In this document: piece by piece, positions 43,662 through 54,870 of the stretch
Numbering within the stretch: position 1 is the first letter of the stretch
Layout of the letters: every line of letters begins with the position of its first letter
Assembly: GCF_001984195.1 (NCBI RefSeq)
Contig: NZ_MTQN01000012.1
Coordinates: 1,922,001-1,986,000 of the forward strand
Reading direction: 5' to 3'
Source of the DNA: Kribbella sp. ALI-6-A
Lineage (GTDB): Bacteria > Actinomycetota > Actinomycetes > Propionibacteriales > Kribbellaceae
DNA: 64,000 nt
Position numbers and translations under genes: made by a program
Notes under the pieces: generated by a model
What the model was told of the DNA's origin: nothing
The model's database searches: none
Seen by the model: the letters and a program-made list of their open reading frames with translations, nothing else

Positions 43662-44466
43662 GGTAGTCCGGGACGCGGTGAACGCCGTCGAAGCTGTAGC
43701 CGTCCCAGCCCCAGGCGCTGGTGCCGCCGATCACGAGGATCGCCACTGCCAGCACGGCGACCGCGTTGAGCGGTACGAGCAGCCACAGCCAGCGCCGGTC
43801 GGACTGGGAGAGCCGGCCCAGCTTGATCGACACCAGTGCGCCGACGAGCGCGGCCGCCAGCAGCGGTCCGGCTTCGGTAGTTCGTGCGAGGACTCCGCAC
43901 AGGGCCACTCCCGCCATCGCGCCGCGCAGCACCCACCACACCGGCTGGCCGATCACCACCAGGTCCCGGCGCAGGCCGGCCGGCAGCGCCGACTGCACTT
44001 GGTGCAGGCGCTGCTCGTACCGGATCCAGGCCGGGGTGCTGGTGACGACCGACGGATCATGGTTGCGCAAAGCAAGTAGTCCGAGGATCGCCGGGAGCAG
44101 GCCGGCTGCCAGCCAGCCGAAGACGGCGGGCGACGAGTCGAGGTCCCGGGCGAACCACGCGATCAGCAGCGCCGGGGTCAGGACCGTGGACAAGGCGAGC
44201 CAGCCGAGCGCCGCGGTACCGCGGTCGGCCGGACCGGCGTTGCTCGCCTGCGGCGGATAACCGGCGGCGGCGCGGAGCTGAGCGGCGTACTGCTGCGGCG
44301 TGCCCAGCCGAGCCTCCAGGAGCTCCGGGGTGCGGAGCTCCTGGCTGAGCTCGGTCAGGTGCGCGGTGATGTCGTCCATCACCTCTTCCAGCTCGTACGC
44401 CGGCAGGTCGGCCAGCTCGGCGCGGACGCGCCGGAGATAGCCGCTGGCGATATCGGTGGTCGTCAC
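43648..44466 (-). CDS. HAAS-domain membrane protein
   Basis: The 272-residue protein begins with an HAAS signalling domain (YLRRVRAELADLPAYELEEVMDDITAHLTELS, about 10-41), followed by about six transmembrane helices. HAAS domains sit next to PadR-type regulators in many Gram-positives and are thought to sense membrane or envelope state; no PadR gene is adjacent here. The GTG at 44466 has GGAGG upstream at a normal distance. Its specific role is unknown. Confidence 0.78.
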   Translation of the reverse strand: MTTTDIASGYLRRVRAELADLPAYELEEVMDDITAHLTELSQELRTPELLEARLGTPQQYAAQLRAAAGYPPQASNAGPADRGTAALGWLALSTVLTPALLIAWFARDLDSSPAVFGWLAAGLLPAILGLLALRNHDPSVVTSTPAWIRYEQRLHQVQSALPAGLRRDLVVIGQPVWWVLRGAMAGVALCGVLARTTEAGPLLAAALVGALVSIKLGRLSQSDRRWLWLLVPLNAVAVLAVAILVIGGTSAWGWDGYSFDGVHRVPDYLTNR

Positions 44467-44526
44467 AAAAGCCTCCCGGAGGTGTTCTGCGGTAGAGGCT
44501 ACTGTGCAATGTGGAATAGCGGAAGG

Positions 44527-46104
44527 TCACCAGCGCGCGGTGGTCTCCGAAGGGCCTGCGGCTCGGGTGGTCAGGGCTGGGTTGTTGGCCGCGCAGCGGG
44601 TGCCGTCGGCGGGGAGGGTGAGATCGAGCAGGTAGTTGTCGGCGGCGGCTCGGGTGCAGGCCGTGCGGGAGTAGACGACGTGCCCGGCGCCTTCGTAGGT
44701 GACGAGGACGGCGCCCTTGCCGAGCTGGTGTTTCGCGTTGAGCGCCCAGGCGTAGCCGGTGGCCGGGTCGTGCCGGCCGTTGAGCATCAGGATGGTCGGC
44801 GCGCCCGTCACGCGCAGGCGGTGCTGCGGGTTGTTCACGGTGCCGGGGACGCCGATGCAGGAGGTGATCGAGGACAGAGCCAGGACGGACGCGCGCATCC
44901 GCGGGGCGACCTTCAGGCTCGTCCGGTACATCGCGTCGAGTTCCTGGAAGCCGCTGACCGGGACCGACCAGTCCTGGCAGAAGTGCGGGCGGACGTCCTC
45001 GACCAGCTCGTCGGCGGCGCGGCGGTTCGGGGTGGTGCCGCGGGCTTTGGCGAGCTCCGACTGTGCGCTGCGCAGGGTGGTGGCGGTCGTGCTTCCGCTG
45101 TGCAGTGACGCGAGCAGCTGGCCGAGCTGCACCCAGCGGGGACGGTTGAAGTAGAACTGCGTCACGTCGAGCAGCGACCAGGTGTCCACCGTCGAACCGT
45201 CCGACGGGTCGACCAGCTTGCCGGCGTCGGCCTTCGCGAGCAGGTCGGCGTACACCGTGGAGACGTTCTGGCCGTTGAGCGCGCAGTTGGCGCTCTTCGC
45301 GCACCAGTCGGCGAACTGCTGGAACGAGTCCTCGACGAAGGCGCCCTCGCTGAGCAGGAACGCCCATTTGCCGAGGCTATGGTCCATGTTGCCGTCGTTG
45401 ACCATGCTGCGGATCCGGTGCGGGAACAGCTCGGCGTACATCTGGCCCATCAGGCTGCCGTACGACGCGCCGTACCAGTTCAGCTTGTCGGCGCCCAGTG
45501 CGGCGCGGACCGCGTCGAGATCGCGGGCGACCGAGACCGAGTCGACGTGGTCATACAGCGGGCCGGTCTGCGCGCGGCAGTCCTCGGCGAGCTGCTGGTT
45601 GTACTTGGCCAGCGCGGTGAACTCCACGGGCGTGCGCGGCAGGACGGTGAAGCCGGGCTGGTCGAGGGCGGACGCCGAGCAGACCACCGGGTGGCTGCGC
45701 GCGACGCCGCGGGGGTCGATGCCGATGATGTCGAAGCTGCGCAGGATCGCCGGACTGAACAGGTTGCCCGCGGTGAAGGCATAGCTCACGCCGGAGCCGC
45801 CGGGACCGCCCGGGTTGATGAACAGCGGGCCTTTCGACGACGCCGGGTCGTCGGCAGGTCGCTTGGCCAGCGCCAGCTCGAAGGTCGGCCCGTTCGGGTC
45901 GGCCCAGTCGACCGGAAGGGTGATGGTGCCGCAGGAGAACGCTGGGGATTCCGCGCAGGGTGTCCACTTGATGGTGCGCGCCGGCTGCTCGGCTCGCGCC
46001 TGGGTGGAGGTCGCGGAGGCCGTGGGCTGAGTGACGAGGCCTGCTAACAGGACGAGCAGGACGGCGCCGGTCGCGGCCGGCCGGGTGAGGCGCTTCCAGT
46101 TCAT
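44527..46104 (-). CDS. Secreted alpha/beta-hydrolase, tripeptidyl aminopeptidase type
   Basis: The 525-residue exported protein has a signal peptide (TQPTASATS) and the SlpD/SlpE-like S33 pattern: NPGGPGGSGVSYAF (oxyanion loop, about 97-110), nucleophile Ser in YGASYGSLMGQMY, Asp in NGRHDPATGYAW and His in GAGHVVYSR, with a C-terminal TAP-like extension that includes CTRAAADNYLLD. It removes N-terminal tripeptides from secreted proteins or host peptides. The ATG at 46104 fits homologues. Confidence 0.9.
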   Translation of the reverse strand: MNWKRLTRPAATGAVLLVLLAGLVTQPTASATSTQARAEQPARTIKWTPCAESPAFSCGTITLPVDWADPNGPTFELALAKRPADDPASSKGPLFINPGGPGGSGVSYAFTAGNLFSPAILRSFDIIGIDPRGVARSHPVVCSASALDQPGFTVLPRTPVEFTALAKYNQQLAEDCRAQTGPLYDHVDSVSVARDLDAVRAALGADKLNWYGASYGSLMGQMYAELFPHRIRSMVNDGNMDHSLGKWAFLLSEGAFVEDSFQQFADWCAKSANCALNGQNVSTVYADLLAKADAGKLVDPSDGSTVDTWSLLDVTQFYFNRPRWVQLGQLLASLHSGSTTATTLRSAQSELAKARGTTPNRRAADELVEDVRPHFCQDWSVPVSGFQELDAMYRTSLKVAPRMRASVLALSSITSCIGVPGTVNNPQHRLRVTGAPTILMLNGRHDPATGYAWALNAKHQLGKGAVLVTYEGAGHVVYSRTACTRAAADNYLLDLTLPADGTRCAANNPALTTRAAGPSETTARW

Positions 46105-46240
46105 GGTTGCTTCCCTCCGTCGGGCGTACGGACGCAGGGCAACCTACCCGCGACAGGCGGTCAGCGGTCGAACTCTGCAGCTACCTGCAGGAGCTCCCGG
46201 AACCTCCTGCGGAGCGATCGCAAAATCTGTGCTGGCGAGA

Positions 46241-46270
46241 TTAGACATTGCTCGGTGAGGTGTGTAGAGT
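46241..46270 (+). promoter_or_regulatory. Candidate promoter of the repeat-bearing leader
   Basis: TTAGAC and TAGAGT hexamers are separated by 18 bases, close to the sigma-70-type pattern. Transcription would run through the tandem repeats toward the MerR-type gene at 46953. Confidence 0.35.
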
Positions 46271-46568
46271 TCTTCGTGTTGACGGAGAAAGAACAGCGAA
46301 GCTGACGTGGACAGCTGACGATCTGTCCGAGAAGTGAAGAAGTGGTACGTCGGCGGACTCCGCCGGGCCGATCAGTGGAAGGGCTCGGGTTTCGCGCCGT
46401 GCTCCGTCCAGAGTCGCCGAGGCCAGTGGTTGAAAAAGGTCCGCGGCTTGATGGAGCGAGTAGTTGGTAGTACGAGCAGTTGGTAGTAGGTAGTTCAGTT
46501 GCAGTAGAAGTACCAGCAGTTGCAGTACGTAGTCAGTTGCAAGTTGTGGTTGCAGTTCCGTACAGCAG

Positions 46569-46665
46569 TACCAGTTGTTTGCAGTACCAGCAGTTGAAGT
46601 ACCAGTAGTTGAAGTTGCAGTACCAGCAGTTGCGGTATCAGTAGTTGCAGTACCAGTAATTGAAG
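46569..46665. repeat. 15-bp tandem repeat, consensus TACCAGYAGTTGMAG
   Basis: Units begin at 46569, 46585, 46600, 46621, 46636 and 46651, so spacing is 15 bases apart from one 16-base unit and one 6-base insertion. Degenerate copies extend upstream to about 46500. The region contains far more A and T than the rest of the window, and there are no unique spacers between the units. Confidence 0.85.
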
Positions 46666-46877
46666 TCAGTTGTCCGCGAGTAAGGAGGATGGGTTCACCG
46701 TCAGGGATCGCCCGCCAGTGCCAGTACTTCGCCGGGCGGGTGCCGTAGTTCCATCGTGATGGGAAGGTGGTCTTCGGTTACGCATTCAGCGATCCCCGCA
46801 GTGACGGCCTTCAGTTGGCGTGCTGCGGATGTGTTTGACCGGCCTCACGGCCGGAGATGGTGACAAAATCCAACCTC

Positions 46878-46906
46878 GGGCCCCGGCGCTTCACGCGCCG
46901 GGGCCC
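46878..46906. terminator. 12-bp stem hairpin upstream of the MerR-type gene
   Basis: GGGCCCCGGCGC, loop TTCAC, and its exact complement. It could end or stabilise the repeat-bearing transcript before the coding region; there is no U-tract. Confidence 0.5.
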
Positions 46907-46952
46907 TTCGACATGGAGTCCGATGATCCTAGATTCACCCACGGAGACCCCG

Positions 46953-47285
46953 ATGAGTTCAGCCCAGACGACCGGGCCGGCACACTTCGACGACGACGAC
47001 TACCCCGCCTACACGATGGGCCGGGCCGCCGAGATGCTCGGCACCACGCCGGGGTTCCTGCGCAGCCTCGACGAGGCGAAACTGATCACCCCGCAACGGT
47101 CCGAGGGCGGCCACCGCCGGTACTCCCGCTACCAGTTGCGGCTGGCCGCACGCGCCCGCGAGCTCGTCGACCAGGGCACGGCGCTCGAGGCGGCGTGCCG
47201 GATCATCATCCTGGAGGACCAGCTCGCCGAGGCGCTGCGGATCAACGAGCAGATGCGCGCCAAGGAACAGCCGCCGCAGGCCTAG
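46953..47285 (+). CDS. MerR-type transcriptional regulator, short form
   Basis: The 110-residue protein has a MerR helix-turn-helix with wing: YTMGRAAEMLGTTPGFLRSLDEAKLITPQRSEGGHRRYSRYQL (about 19-61), followed by a helical part (ARELVDQGTALEAACRIIILEDQLAEALRINEQMRAKEQ) but no separate ligand domain. It probably acts as a dimeric DNA-binding protein. The ATG at 46953 has GGAG upstream; earlier in-frame ATGs lie within the hairpin region. Confidence 0.85.
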   Translation: MSSAQTTGPAHFDDDDYPAYTMGRAAEMLGTTPGFLRSLDEAKLITPQRSEGGHRRYSRYQLRLAARARELVDQGTALEAACRIIILEDQLAEALRINEQMRAKEQPPQA

Positions 47286-47332
47286 GCGGCACCACGCCGC
47301 AGTACGTCGTCCAGATCCTGGAACGACGAGAC

Positions 47333-47358
47333 GACCTCCGCTGGTCCCAGCGGAGGTC
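47333..47358. terminator. Bidirectional terminator hairpin
   Basis: GACCTCCGCTG and its exact complement, 11 bp, around a GTCC loop, followed by TTGT. It separates the MerR and ppa genes, which converge. Confidence 0.85.
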
Positions 47359-47393
47359 TTGTGCTGTCCCCGGCGGACCCGCCGGGGAGACGA

Positions 47394-47882
47394 TCAGTGG
47401 CCTTCGACCTTCAGGCGCTCGAAGGACGCGGTGATCTCCGCCTCGGCGTCGGCGCGGCCGACCCAGGTGGCACCCTCGACCGACTTGCCCGGCTCGAGGT
47501 CCTTGTAGACCTCGAAGAAGTGCTGGATCTCGAGGCGGTCGAACTCCGGCACGTGGTGGATGTCGCGCAGGTGCTCCTGACGCGGGTCACCGGCCGGCAC
47601 GCAGAGCACCTTGTCGTCCGGGCCCTTCTCGTCGGTCATCCGGAACATGCCGATCGCCCGGGCGCGGATCAGGCAGCCGGGGAAGGTCGGCTCGGGCAGC
47701 AGCACGAGCGCGTCCAGGGGGTCGCCGTCCTGACCGAGGGTGTCCTCGATGAACCCGTAGTCGGAGGGGTACTGAGTGGACGTGAACAGGGTGCGGTCGA
47801 GCCGCAGCCGGTTCGTCTTGTGGTCCAGCTCGTACTTGTTGCGGGTGCCCTTGGGGATCTCGATGAAGACGTCGAACTCCAT
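47394..47882 (-). CDS. ppa: Inorganic pyrophosphatase
   Basis: The 162-residue family I enzyme shows MEFDVFIEIPKGTRNKYELD, the metal-binding DGDPLDALVLLPEPTFPG with the DxDPxD cluster (about 54-59), and GDPRQEHLRDIHHVPEF. It splits pyrophosphate from biosynthetic reactions. The ATG at 47882 gives the normal short N-terminus; the longer in-frame start at 47915 adds an unrelated tail. It is divergent from the PBP4 gene, as in other actinobacteria. Confidence 0.96.
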   Translation of the reverse strand: MEFDVFIEIPKGTRNKYELDHKTNRLRLDRTLFTSTQYPSDYGFIEDTLGQDGDPLDALVLLPEPTFPGCLIRARAIGMFRMTDEKGPDDKVLCVPAGDPRQEHLRDIHHVPEFDRLEIQHFFEVYKDLEPGKSVEGATWVGRADAEAEITASFERLKVEGH

Positions 47883-47932
47883 ACGGCAGATACTGTCACG
47901 GTTCGGACCGACCAAATGACAGGAGCAGCCTG

Positions 47933-49294
47933 GTGGCCCGTCCTCTCCGTGCGGTCTTCGTCACGCTGGCCGCCGGCACCGCGCTAGCCGGACTGGTCGG
48001 CGGGGCGCAGGCAGTGCCCGCTTCACCGCGGGGCGTCACCACCGGTGCGGCGGCGCCCGTCGTGCTCGCCCCGGCGAAGGCCGAAGGTGTCGTACCCACC
48101 GCGGCCGGCGTACGGAAGGTGCTGGCGGCCGCTCTGGCCGACCCGTCGCTCGGCAAGCACTACGGCGCCACCGTGTACGACGCGTCGCGCGGCAAGACGG
48201 TCTACTCGGTCGGTACGACGCGCCCGTACGTCCCGGCGTCCACGCTGAAGCTGCTGACCACCGTGGCGGCGCTGGAGACGCTCGGACCGGATCACTGGTT
48301 CTCCACCTCGACCGTGCGGAGCGGGAGCTCGCTGATCCTGGTCGGTGGCGGCGACCCGTTGCTGACGCTCAGGCGATCCGGCAACCCGCTGGACTTCCCG
48401 GTCCGGGCCACGCTGCAGGACCTGGCCACCAGTACGGCGAAGTCGCTGCGCGAGCAGGGAGTCACCTCGGTCACGCTCGGGTACGACGCGAGGCTGTTCA
48501 CCGGCCCGGCGGCCAACGCCAAGTGGGAGCCGAACTACGTCCCCGAAGGCATCGCCGCGCCGACCTCCGCGCTGTGGGTGAACGAGGGCCGGATCACCCC
48601 GGGGCTGTCGAAGCGCGCCGCGTCGCCGGCCGCGGCGGCCGCCGCGTCGTTCGCGACGCTGCTGCGGACGGCGGGCATCAAGGTCGCCCCGGGCGTGAAG
48701 CCGCTGGCGGCTCCCGCCGCGGCCGAGAAGGTGTCCGAGGTCAGGTCGGCGCCGGTCGGCGACATCGTCGAGTACGTGAACCTGCACAGCGACAACGACG
48801 GCGCCGAGGTGCTGCTGCGGCACGTCGGGCTGGCCACGGACAACGGCGGCTCGTACGCCGGCGGGATCAAGGGACTGCGGGCCACGCTGACCAAGCTCGG
48901 GCTGAACGTGAACAAGGCGCGGATCGAGGACGGCAGCGGGCTGTCGCGGACCAACCAGGTGCCGCTCGACCTGCTCGCCGGGGCGGTCCGGGTCGCGGTG
49001 AGCCGCCCGGAGCTGCGGCACCTGATCAGCGGGCTGCCGGTGGCGGGGTTCACCGGAAGCCTGGAGAACAGGTTCGCCGCACCGGGTACGTCGGCCGGGA
49101 CCGGGCTGGTGCGGGCCAAGACGGGCACGCTGACCGGAGTGCACTCGCTGGCCGGGCTGGTGAGGAGCCGGACCGGGTCACTGCTGGTCTTCGCGGTCGC
49201 CACGGACGCCGTACCGGCGAACAAGCCGCTGGAGGCCAGAGCTGCGCTGGACCGGGCCGTCGCCGCGCTGGCCACCTGCGGCTGCGCGGCCTAG
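47933..49294 (+). CDS. dacB: D-alanyl-D-alanine carboxypeptidase, PBP4 type
   Basis: The 453-residue exported protein has a signal peptide (GGAQAVPAS) and the S13 serine-peptidase motifs: SxxK as YVPASTLKLLTT (about 100-111), SxN as HSDNDGAEVLLRH and KTG as VRAKTGTLTGV near the C-terminus. It trims or cuts peptidoglycan stem peptides. The GTG at 47933 follows AGGAG by a normal distance. It heads the conserved dac-metalloprotease-tilS-hpt-ftsH gene order. Confidence 0.93.
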   Translation: MARPLRAVFVTLAAGTALAGLVGGAQAVPASPRGVTTGAAAPVVLAPAKAEGVVPTAAGVRKVLAAALADPSLGKHYGATVYDASRGKTVYSVGTTRPYVPASTLKLLTTVAALETLGPDHWFSTSTVRSGSSLILVGGGDPLLTLRRSGNPLDFPVRATLQDLATSTAKSLREQGVTSVTLGYDARLFTGPAANAKWEPNYVPEGIAAPTSALWVNEGRITPGLSKRAASPAAAAAASFATLLRTAGIKVAPGVKPLAAPAAAEKVSEVRSAPVGDIVEYVNLHSDNDGAEVLLRHVGLATDNGGSYAGGIKGLRATLTKLGLNVNKARIEDGSGLSRTNQVPLDLLAGAVRVAVSRPELRHLISGLPVAGFTGSLENRFAAPGTSAGTGLVRAKTGTLTGVHSLAGLVRSRTGSLLVFAVATDAVPANKPLEARAALDRAVAALATCGCAA

Positions 49295-49370
49295 CCGGTT
49301 CAGCTCCTGCTCCGCCGCTGTCACCCGCGTTCCGGGAGCGCATGTTGGAACATGCCACTAGGGTCGGACT

Positions 49371-50464
49371 ATGAGTACGGCTGAAGGTGGAACCACGGCC
49401 GAGATGGTCGATTGGCAGCTGGCGACCGGAGTGGCCCGGAAGCTTCTGCGGCCGGGCCCTGTGGTCAGCCGCGCGGAGGCGGACCAGGTGGTCGCCCAGC
49501 TGCGGCAGTTCGCCACGGACTCCGAGCACCACGTCCGGGAGTTCACCGGACTGCAGGCGACCTCGGCGACCGCTCCGGTGGTGATCGTCGACCGGCCCGG
49601 CTGGGTGCAGGCCAACGCGGACGGCTTCCGGACCGTGCTGGCGCCGCTGGCCGACAAGCTGCGGGAGAAGCAGGAGAAGACCGGCGGGCTGTCGTCCGCC
49701 GTCGGCTCCCGGGTCACCGCGATCGAGGCCGGCGCGCTGCTGGCTTTTCTCTCCTCCCGGGTGCTCGGGCAGTTCGACCCGTTCTACCCGGCCCAGCCCG
49801 ACCCGGGCCGTCCCGGCCTGACCGGTCGGCTGCTGCTGGTCGCGCCGAACGTGATGCACGTCGAGAACGAGCTGGGCGTCGTACCGCGGGACTTCCGGCT
49901 CTGGGTCTGCCTGCACGAGGAGACCCACCGGGTGCAGTTCACCGCGGTGCCCTGGCTGCGGGACCACCTGCGGTCGGAGATCGCCCTGTTCCTGGACCAG
50001 GCGGAGCTGGACGCCTCGGCGTACGCGGCGATGTTCCGGGAGGCCGTGCAGCGGCTCGGCCGGTCGGTCAAGGGTGAGGCGGACCTGAGCCTGGTCGACC
50101 TGATGCAGTCGCCGGAGCAGCGCGCTGTGCTGGACCGGCTGACCGCGGTGATGTCGCTGCTCGAGGGCCACGCGGACTTCGTGATGGACGGGGTCGGGCC
50201 GTCGGTGATCCCGACCGTGGACACCATCCGGTCCAAGTTCACCGCGCGCCGCTCCAGCGGGAACCCGGTCGACCAGCTGCTCAAGCGGCTGCTCGGTCTG
50301 GACGCCAAGCTGAAGCAGTACCAGGACGGTGCCGCGTTCGTCCGGCGGGTCTCGACCGGGTCGGCATGGAGGGCTTCAACAAGGTCTGGACCGGCCCGAA
50401 CACGCTGCCCACCAAGAACGAGATCGCCACCCCGGATGCCTGGATCAGCAGACTTCACGGCTGA
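49371..50464 (+). CDS. DUF2342 zinc-dependent metalloprotease with apparent C-terminal frameshift
   Basis: The protein carries the zinc-protease signature LHEETHRVQF (His182-Glu183...His186) and the DUF2342 pattern FYPAQPDPGRPGLTGRLLLVAPNVMHVE ... LLEGHADFVMDGVGPSVIPTV. The reading frame of the 5' part ends its family-like sequence at FVRR near 50345. The family's C-terminal end (RVGMEGFNKVWTGPNTLP ... AWISRLHG) continues in another frame up to the TGA at 50462-50464. A single missing base around 50346-50353 explains this. As written, the first frame runs on into tilS and would give a fused 704-residue protein. This is either a real mutation or a sequencing error. Confidence 0.8.
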
Positions 50465-50480
50465 GTCCGTCGAGGAGCTG

Positions 50481-51485
50481 GTGGACAGCAGACGAGGAAA
50501 GCTCCATCCGGCGGTCGCGCGCGTCCGTGAGGGCGTCCGGTCCGCGCTCGCCGATCTGCCGGCGGGAACGACGGTGCTCGTCGCCTGCTCGGGTGGAGCC
50601 GACTCGTTGGCGCTGGCTGCTGCCACCGCCTTCGAGGCGCCGAAGCTGGGGCTGCGGGCCGGAGCGGTCATCGTCGACCACGGGCTGCAGGCTGACTCCT
50701 CGCACGTGGCGGCAGTTGCAGCTGACCAGTGCCGCTCGCTGGGGCTCGACCCGGTAGAGGTGCGGGCAGTAGAGGTCGGTAGCGACGGCGGACCCGAGGG
50801 CGCCGCCCGCACAGCCCGGTACGACGCACTGCGTGACGCGGCCGACGCGGTCGGTGCGGACGTCGTACTCCTGGGCCATACCCGCGACGACCAGGCGGAG
50901 ACCGTCCTGCTCGGGCTGGCGAGGGGGTCCGGTGCGCGGTCCCTGGCCGGGATGGCTTCGGTCGCCGGCCTGCTGCGGCGGCCGCTCCTGGAGGTTCCGC
51001 GCGCCACCACGGCTGCCGCGTGCATCGCGTCCGGGCTGCGGCCGTGGCACGACCCGCACAACGACGACCCGCAGTACAGAAGAGTGCGGGTACGGCACGA
51101 GGTGCTCCCGGTGATCGAGGAGGCGCTCGGTCCGGGAGTGACCGAAGCGCTGGCCCGGACCGCCGGGCTGCTCCGGGCGGACGCCGACGCGCTCGACGCG
51201 CTCGCCGCCGACCTGGCCGAGACAGCGGTACGGCGTACCGGCGAGGAGGTGGTCTGTGACCTCGGCATGCTCGCCGCGGAGCCGCAGGCGATCCGGACGC
51301 GGGTGCTGCGCCAGGCCGCGCTGGAAGCCGGTTGCCACGCCACCGACCTGACCGCCGGCCACGTCGCCGCCGTCGACGCGCTGATCACCGACTGGCGGGG
51401 GCAGCGCTGGATCGACCTGCCACAAGCGATCCGGGCGATCCGCCGAGGCGGATTCATCCATCTGGCGCGGGGTGTGTCAGGCTAA
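50481..51485 (+). CDS. tilS: tRNA(Ile)-lysidine synthase
   Basis: The 334-residue enzyme has the PP-loop VLVACSGGADSLALAAAT (about 32-49), VDHGLQADSS, GHTRDDQAETVLLGL and the downstream PHNDDPQYRRVRVRHEVLP, all typical of TilS. It joins lysine to the anticodon cytidine of tRNA-Ile(CAU) so that it reads AUA. The GTG at 50481 follows GAGGAG, though only three bases away; an ATG at 50436 inside the metalloprotease end is an alternative. It is followed closely by hpt. Confidence 0.9.
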   Translation: MDSRRGKLHPAVARVREGVRSALADLPAGTTVLVACSGGADSLALAAATAFEAPKLGLRAGAVIVDHGLQADSSHVAAVAADQCRSLGLDPVEVRAVEVGSDGGPEGAARTARYDALRDAADAVGADVVLLGHTRDDQAETVLLGLARGSGARSLAGMASVAGLLRRPLLEVPRATTAAACIASGLRPWHDPHNDDPQYRRVRVRHEVLPVIEEALGPGVTEALARTAGLLRADADALDALAADLAETAVRRTGEEVVCDLGMLAAEPQAIRTRVLRQAALEAGCHATDLTAGHVAAVDALITDWRGQRWIDLPQAIRAIRRGGFIHLARGVSG

Positions 51486-51489
51486 CCGT

Positions 51490-52041
51490 GTGGACGCGTC
51501 GGACATCGAGAAGGACCTGACCGAGATCCTCCATACCGAGGAGGAGATCCTGGCCAAGCTCAACGAGCTGGCGGCCCGGATCGAGGCGGACTACGAGGGC
51601 AAGGACCTGCTGGTGGTCGGTGTCCTCAAGGGCGCCGTGATGGTGATGGCGGACCTGGCCCGCTCGTTCAGCCGGCACGTCGAGATGGACTGGATGGCCG
51701 TCACGTCGTACGGCTCGGGCACCAAGTCGTCCGGGGTGGTGCGGATCCTCAAGGACCTGGACACCGACATCTCCAACCGGCACGTGCTGATCGTCGAGGA
51801 CATCATCGACACCGGGCTGACGCTGAGCTGGCTGGTCAGCAACCTGCAGTCGCGCAAGCCGGCCTCGGTGGAGATCTGCACCGCGTTCCGCAAGCCGGAC
51901 GCGGCCAAGATGGCGGTGCCGGTCAAGTACGTCGGCTTCGACATCCCCGACGAGTTCGTGGTCGGCTACGGGCTGGACTACGCCGAGAAGTACCGCAACC
52001 TGCGCTGCGTGGCCACGCTCGCGCCGCACGTCTACTCCTGA
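51490..52041 (+). CDS. hpt: Hypoxanthine phosphoribosyltransferase
   Basis: The 183-residue enzyme shows the purine phosphoribosyltransferase pattern: VGVLKGAVMVMADLARSF, MDWMAVTSYGSGTKSSG and the PRPP-binding HVLIVEDIIDTGLTLSWL (about 97-114). It salvages hypoxanthine and guanine. The GTG at 51490 begins four bases after the tilS stop and overlaps no other coding frame in use. It precedes ftsH, as in most actinobacteria. Confidence 0.95.
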   Translation: MDASDIEKDLTEILHTEEEILAKLNELAARIEADYEGKDLLVVGVLKGAVMVMADLARSFSRHVEMDWMAVTSYGSGTKSSGVVRILKDLDTDISNRHVLIVEDIIDTGLTLSWLVSNLQSRKPASVEICTAFRKPDAAKMAVPVKYVGFDIPDEFVVGYGLDYAEKYRNLRCVATLAPHVYS

Positions 52042-52254
52042 GCTCCGCCCGTCCGCTCCTGAGTCGCTCGACGGCTGTTCAGCCCGGTCCAGGCGGGGAC
52101 TTGGTGACAGGCTGTACAACGGACCGTACCGTCGTCTGGTGACCCTCGTGGTGTGTTGTCTTGTGCGACACGAGACACTTGGGATGGTGTTACCGTCGAA
52201 GGCCCCCTCACCCGGGCCTGCTGAGCTAGGAGGGACGGGGCTCGAGCCTCGATC

Positions 52255-54285
<2,031 letters not shown>

Positions 54286-54289
54286 CCCG

Positions 54290-54862
54290 GTGACACTGCC
54301 CACGTTCGACCACGAGCGGGCCGAGCGGGCCGTTCGCGAGCTGCTGATCGCGATCGGCGAGGACCCGGACCGGGAAGGCCTCAAGGAGACCCCGGCCCGG
54401 GTGGCCCGCTCGTACGCGGAGATCACCGCCGGGCTGGGGCTGACCGCGACGGACGTGCTGACCACGACGTTCGACCTCGGCCACGACGAGATGATCCTGG
54501 TCAAGGACATCGAGGTGTGGTCGATGTGCGAGCACCACCTGGTCCCGTTCACCGGCGTCGCGCACGTCGGCTACATCCCCGGGCCGGACGGCCGGATCAC
54601 CGGGCTGTCGAAGCTGGCCCGCCTGGTCGACGTCTACGCCAAGCGCCCGCAGGTGCAGGAGCGGCTGACCACGCAGGTCGCGGAGTCCCTGGTGGAGATC
54701 CTCAAACCGCGCGGCGTGATCGTCGTGATCGAGTGCGAGCACCTGTGCATGACCATGCGCGGCGTCCGCAAACCCGGCGCGAAGACCATCACCTCCGCCG
54801 TCCGCGGCCAGCTCCGCAACCCCTCCACCCGCGCCGAAGCGATGAGCCTGATCGTCGGCTGA
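54290..54862 (+). CDS. folE: GTP cyclohydrolase I
   Basis: The 190-residue enzyme carries MCEHHLVPF (about 80-88), with a zinc Cys and His, and IECEHLCMTMRGVRKPGAKTITSAVRG. It opens GTP to dihydroneopterin triphosphate, the first step of folate synthesis. The GTG starts four bases after ftsH, so the two are co-transcribed. Downstream, the toxin-antitoxin pair and the protease gene separate it from folP. Confidence 0.96.
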   Translation: MTLPTFDHERAERAVRELLIAIGEDPDREGLKETPARVARSYAEITAGLGLTATDVLTTTFDLGHDEMILVKDIEVWSMCEHHLVPFTGVAHVGYIPGPDGRITGLSKLARLVDVYAKRPQVQERLTTQVAESLVEILKPRGVIVVIECEHLCMTMRGVRKPGAKTITSAVRGQLRNPSTRAEAMSLIVG

Positions 54863-54870
54863 ACCCGGTA

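Larger units (their letters stand above)
46105..46952. other. Long intergenic region with low-GC tandem repeats
   Basis: This 848-base gap lies between divergent genes. It holds CTGCAG repeats near 46168-46190, a possible promoter at 46241-46270, a repeat-rich stretch from about 46455 to 46680 whose base composition is unlike the rest of the window, and a 12-bp stem hairpin at 46878-46906. No convincing gene is present. A long regulatory leader or a non-coding RNA is possible. Confidence 0.6.

Noticed and set aside
46569..46665. CRISPR array
   Set aside because: Units are 15 bases and adjoin one another, with no unique spacers of constant length and no cas genes nearby.
46533..46742. Val/Pro-repeat peptide encoded by the tandem repeats
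   Set aside because: One frame is open and reads like PVVEV repeats, but it has no suitable start codon or ribosome site.
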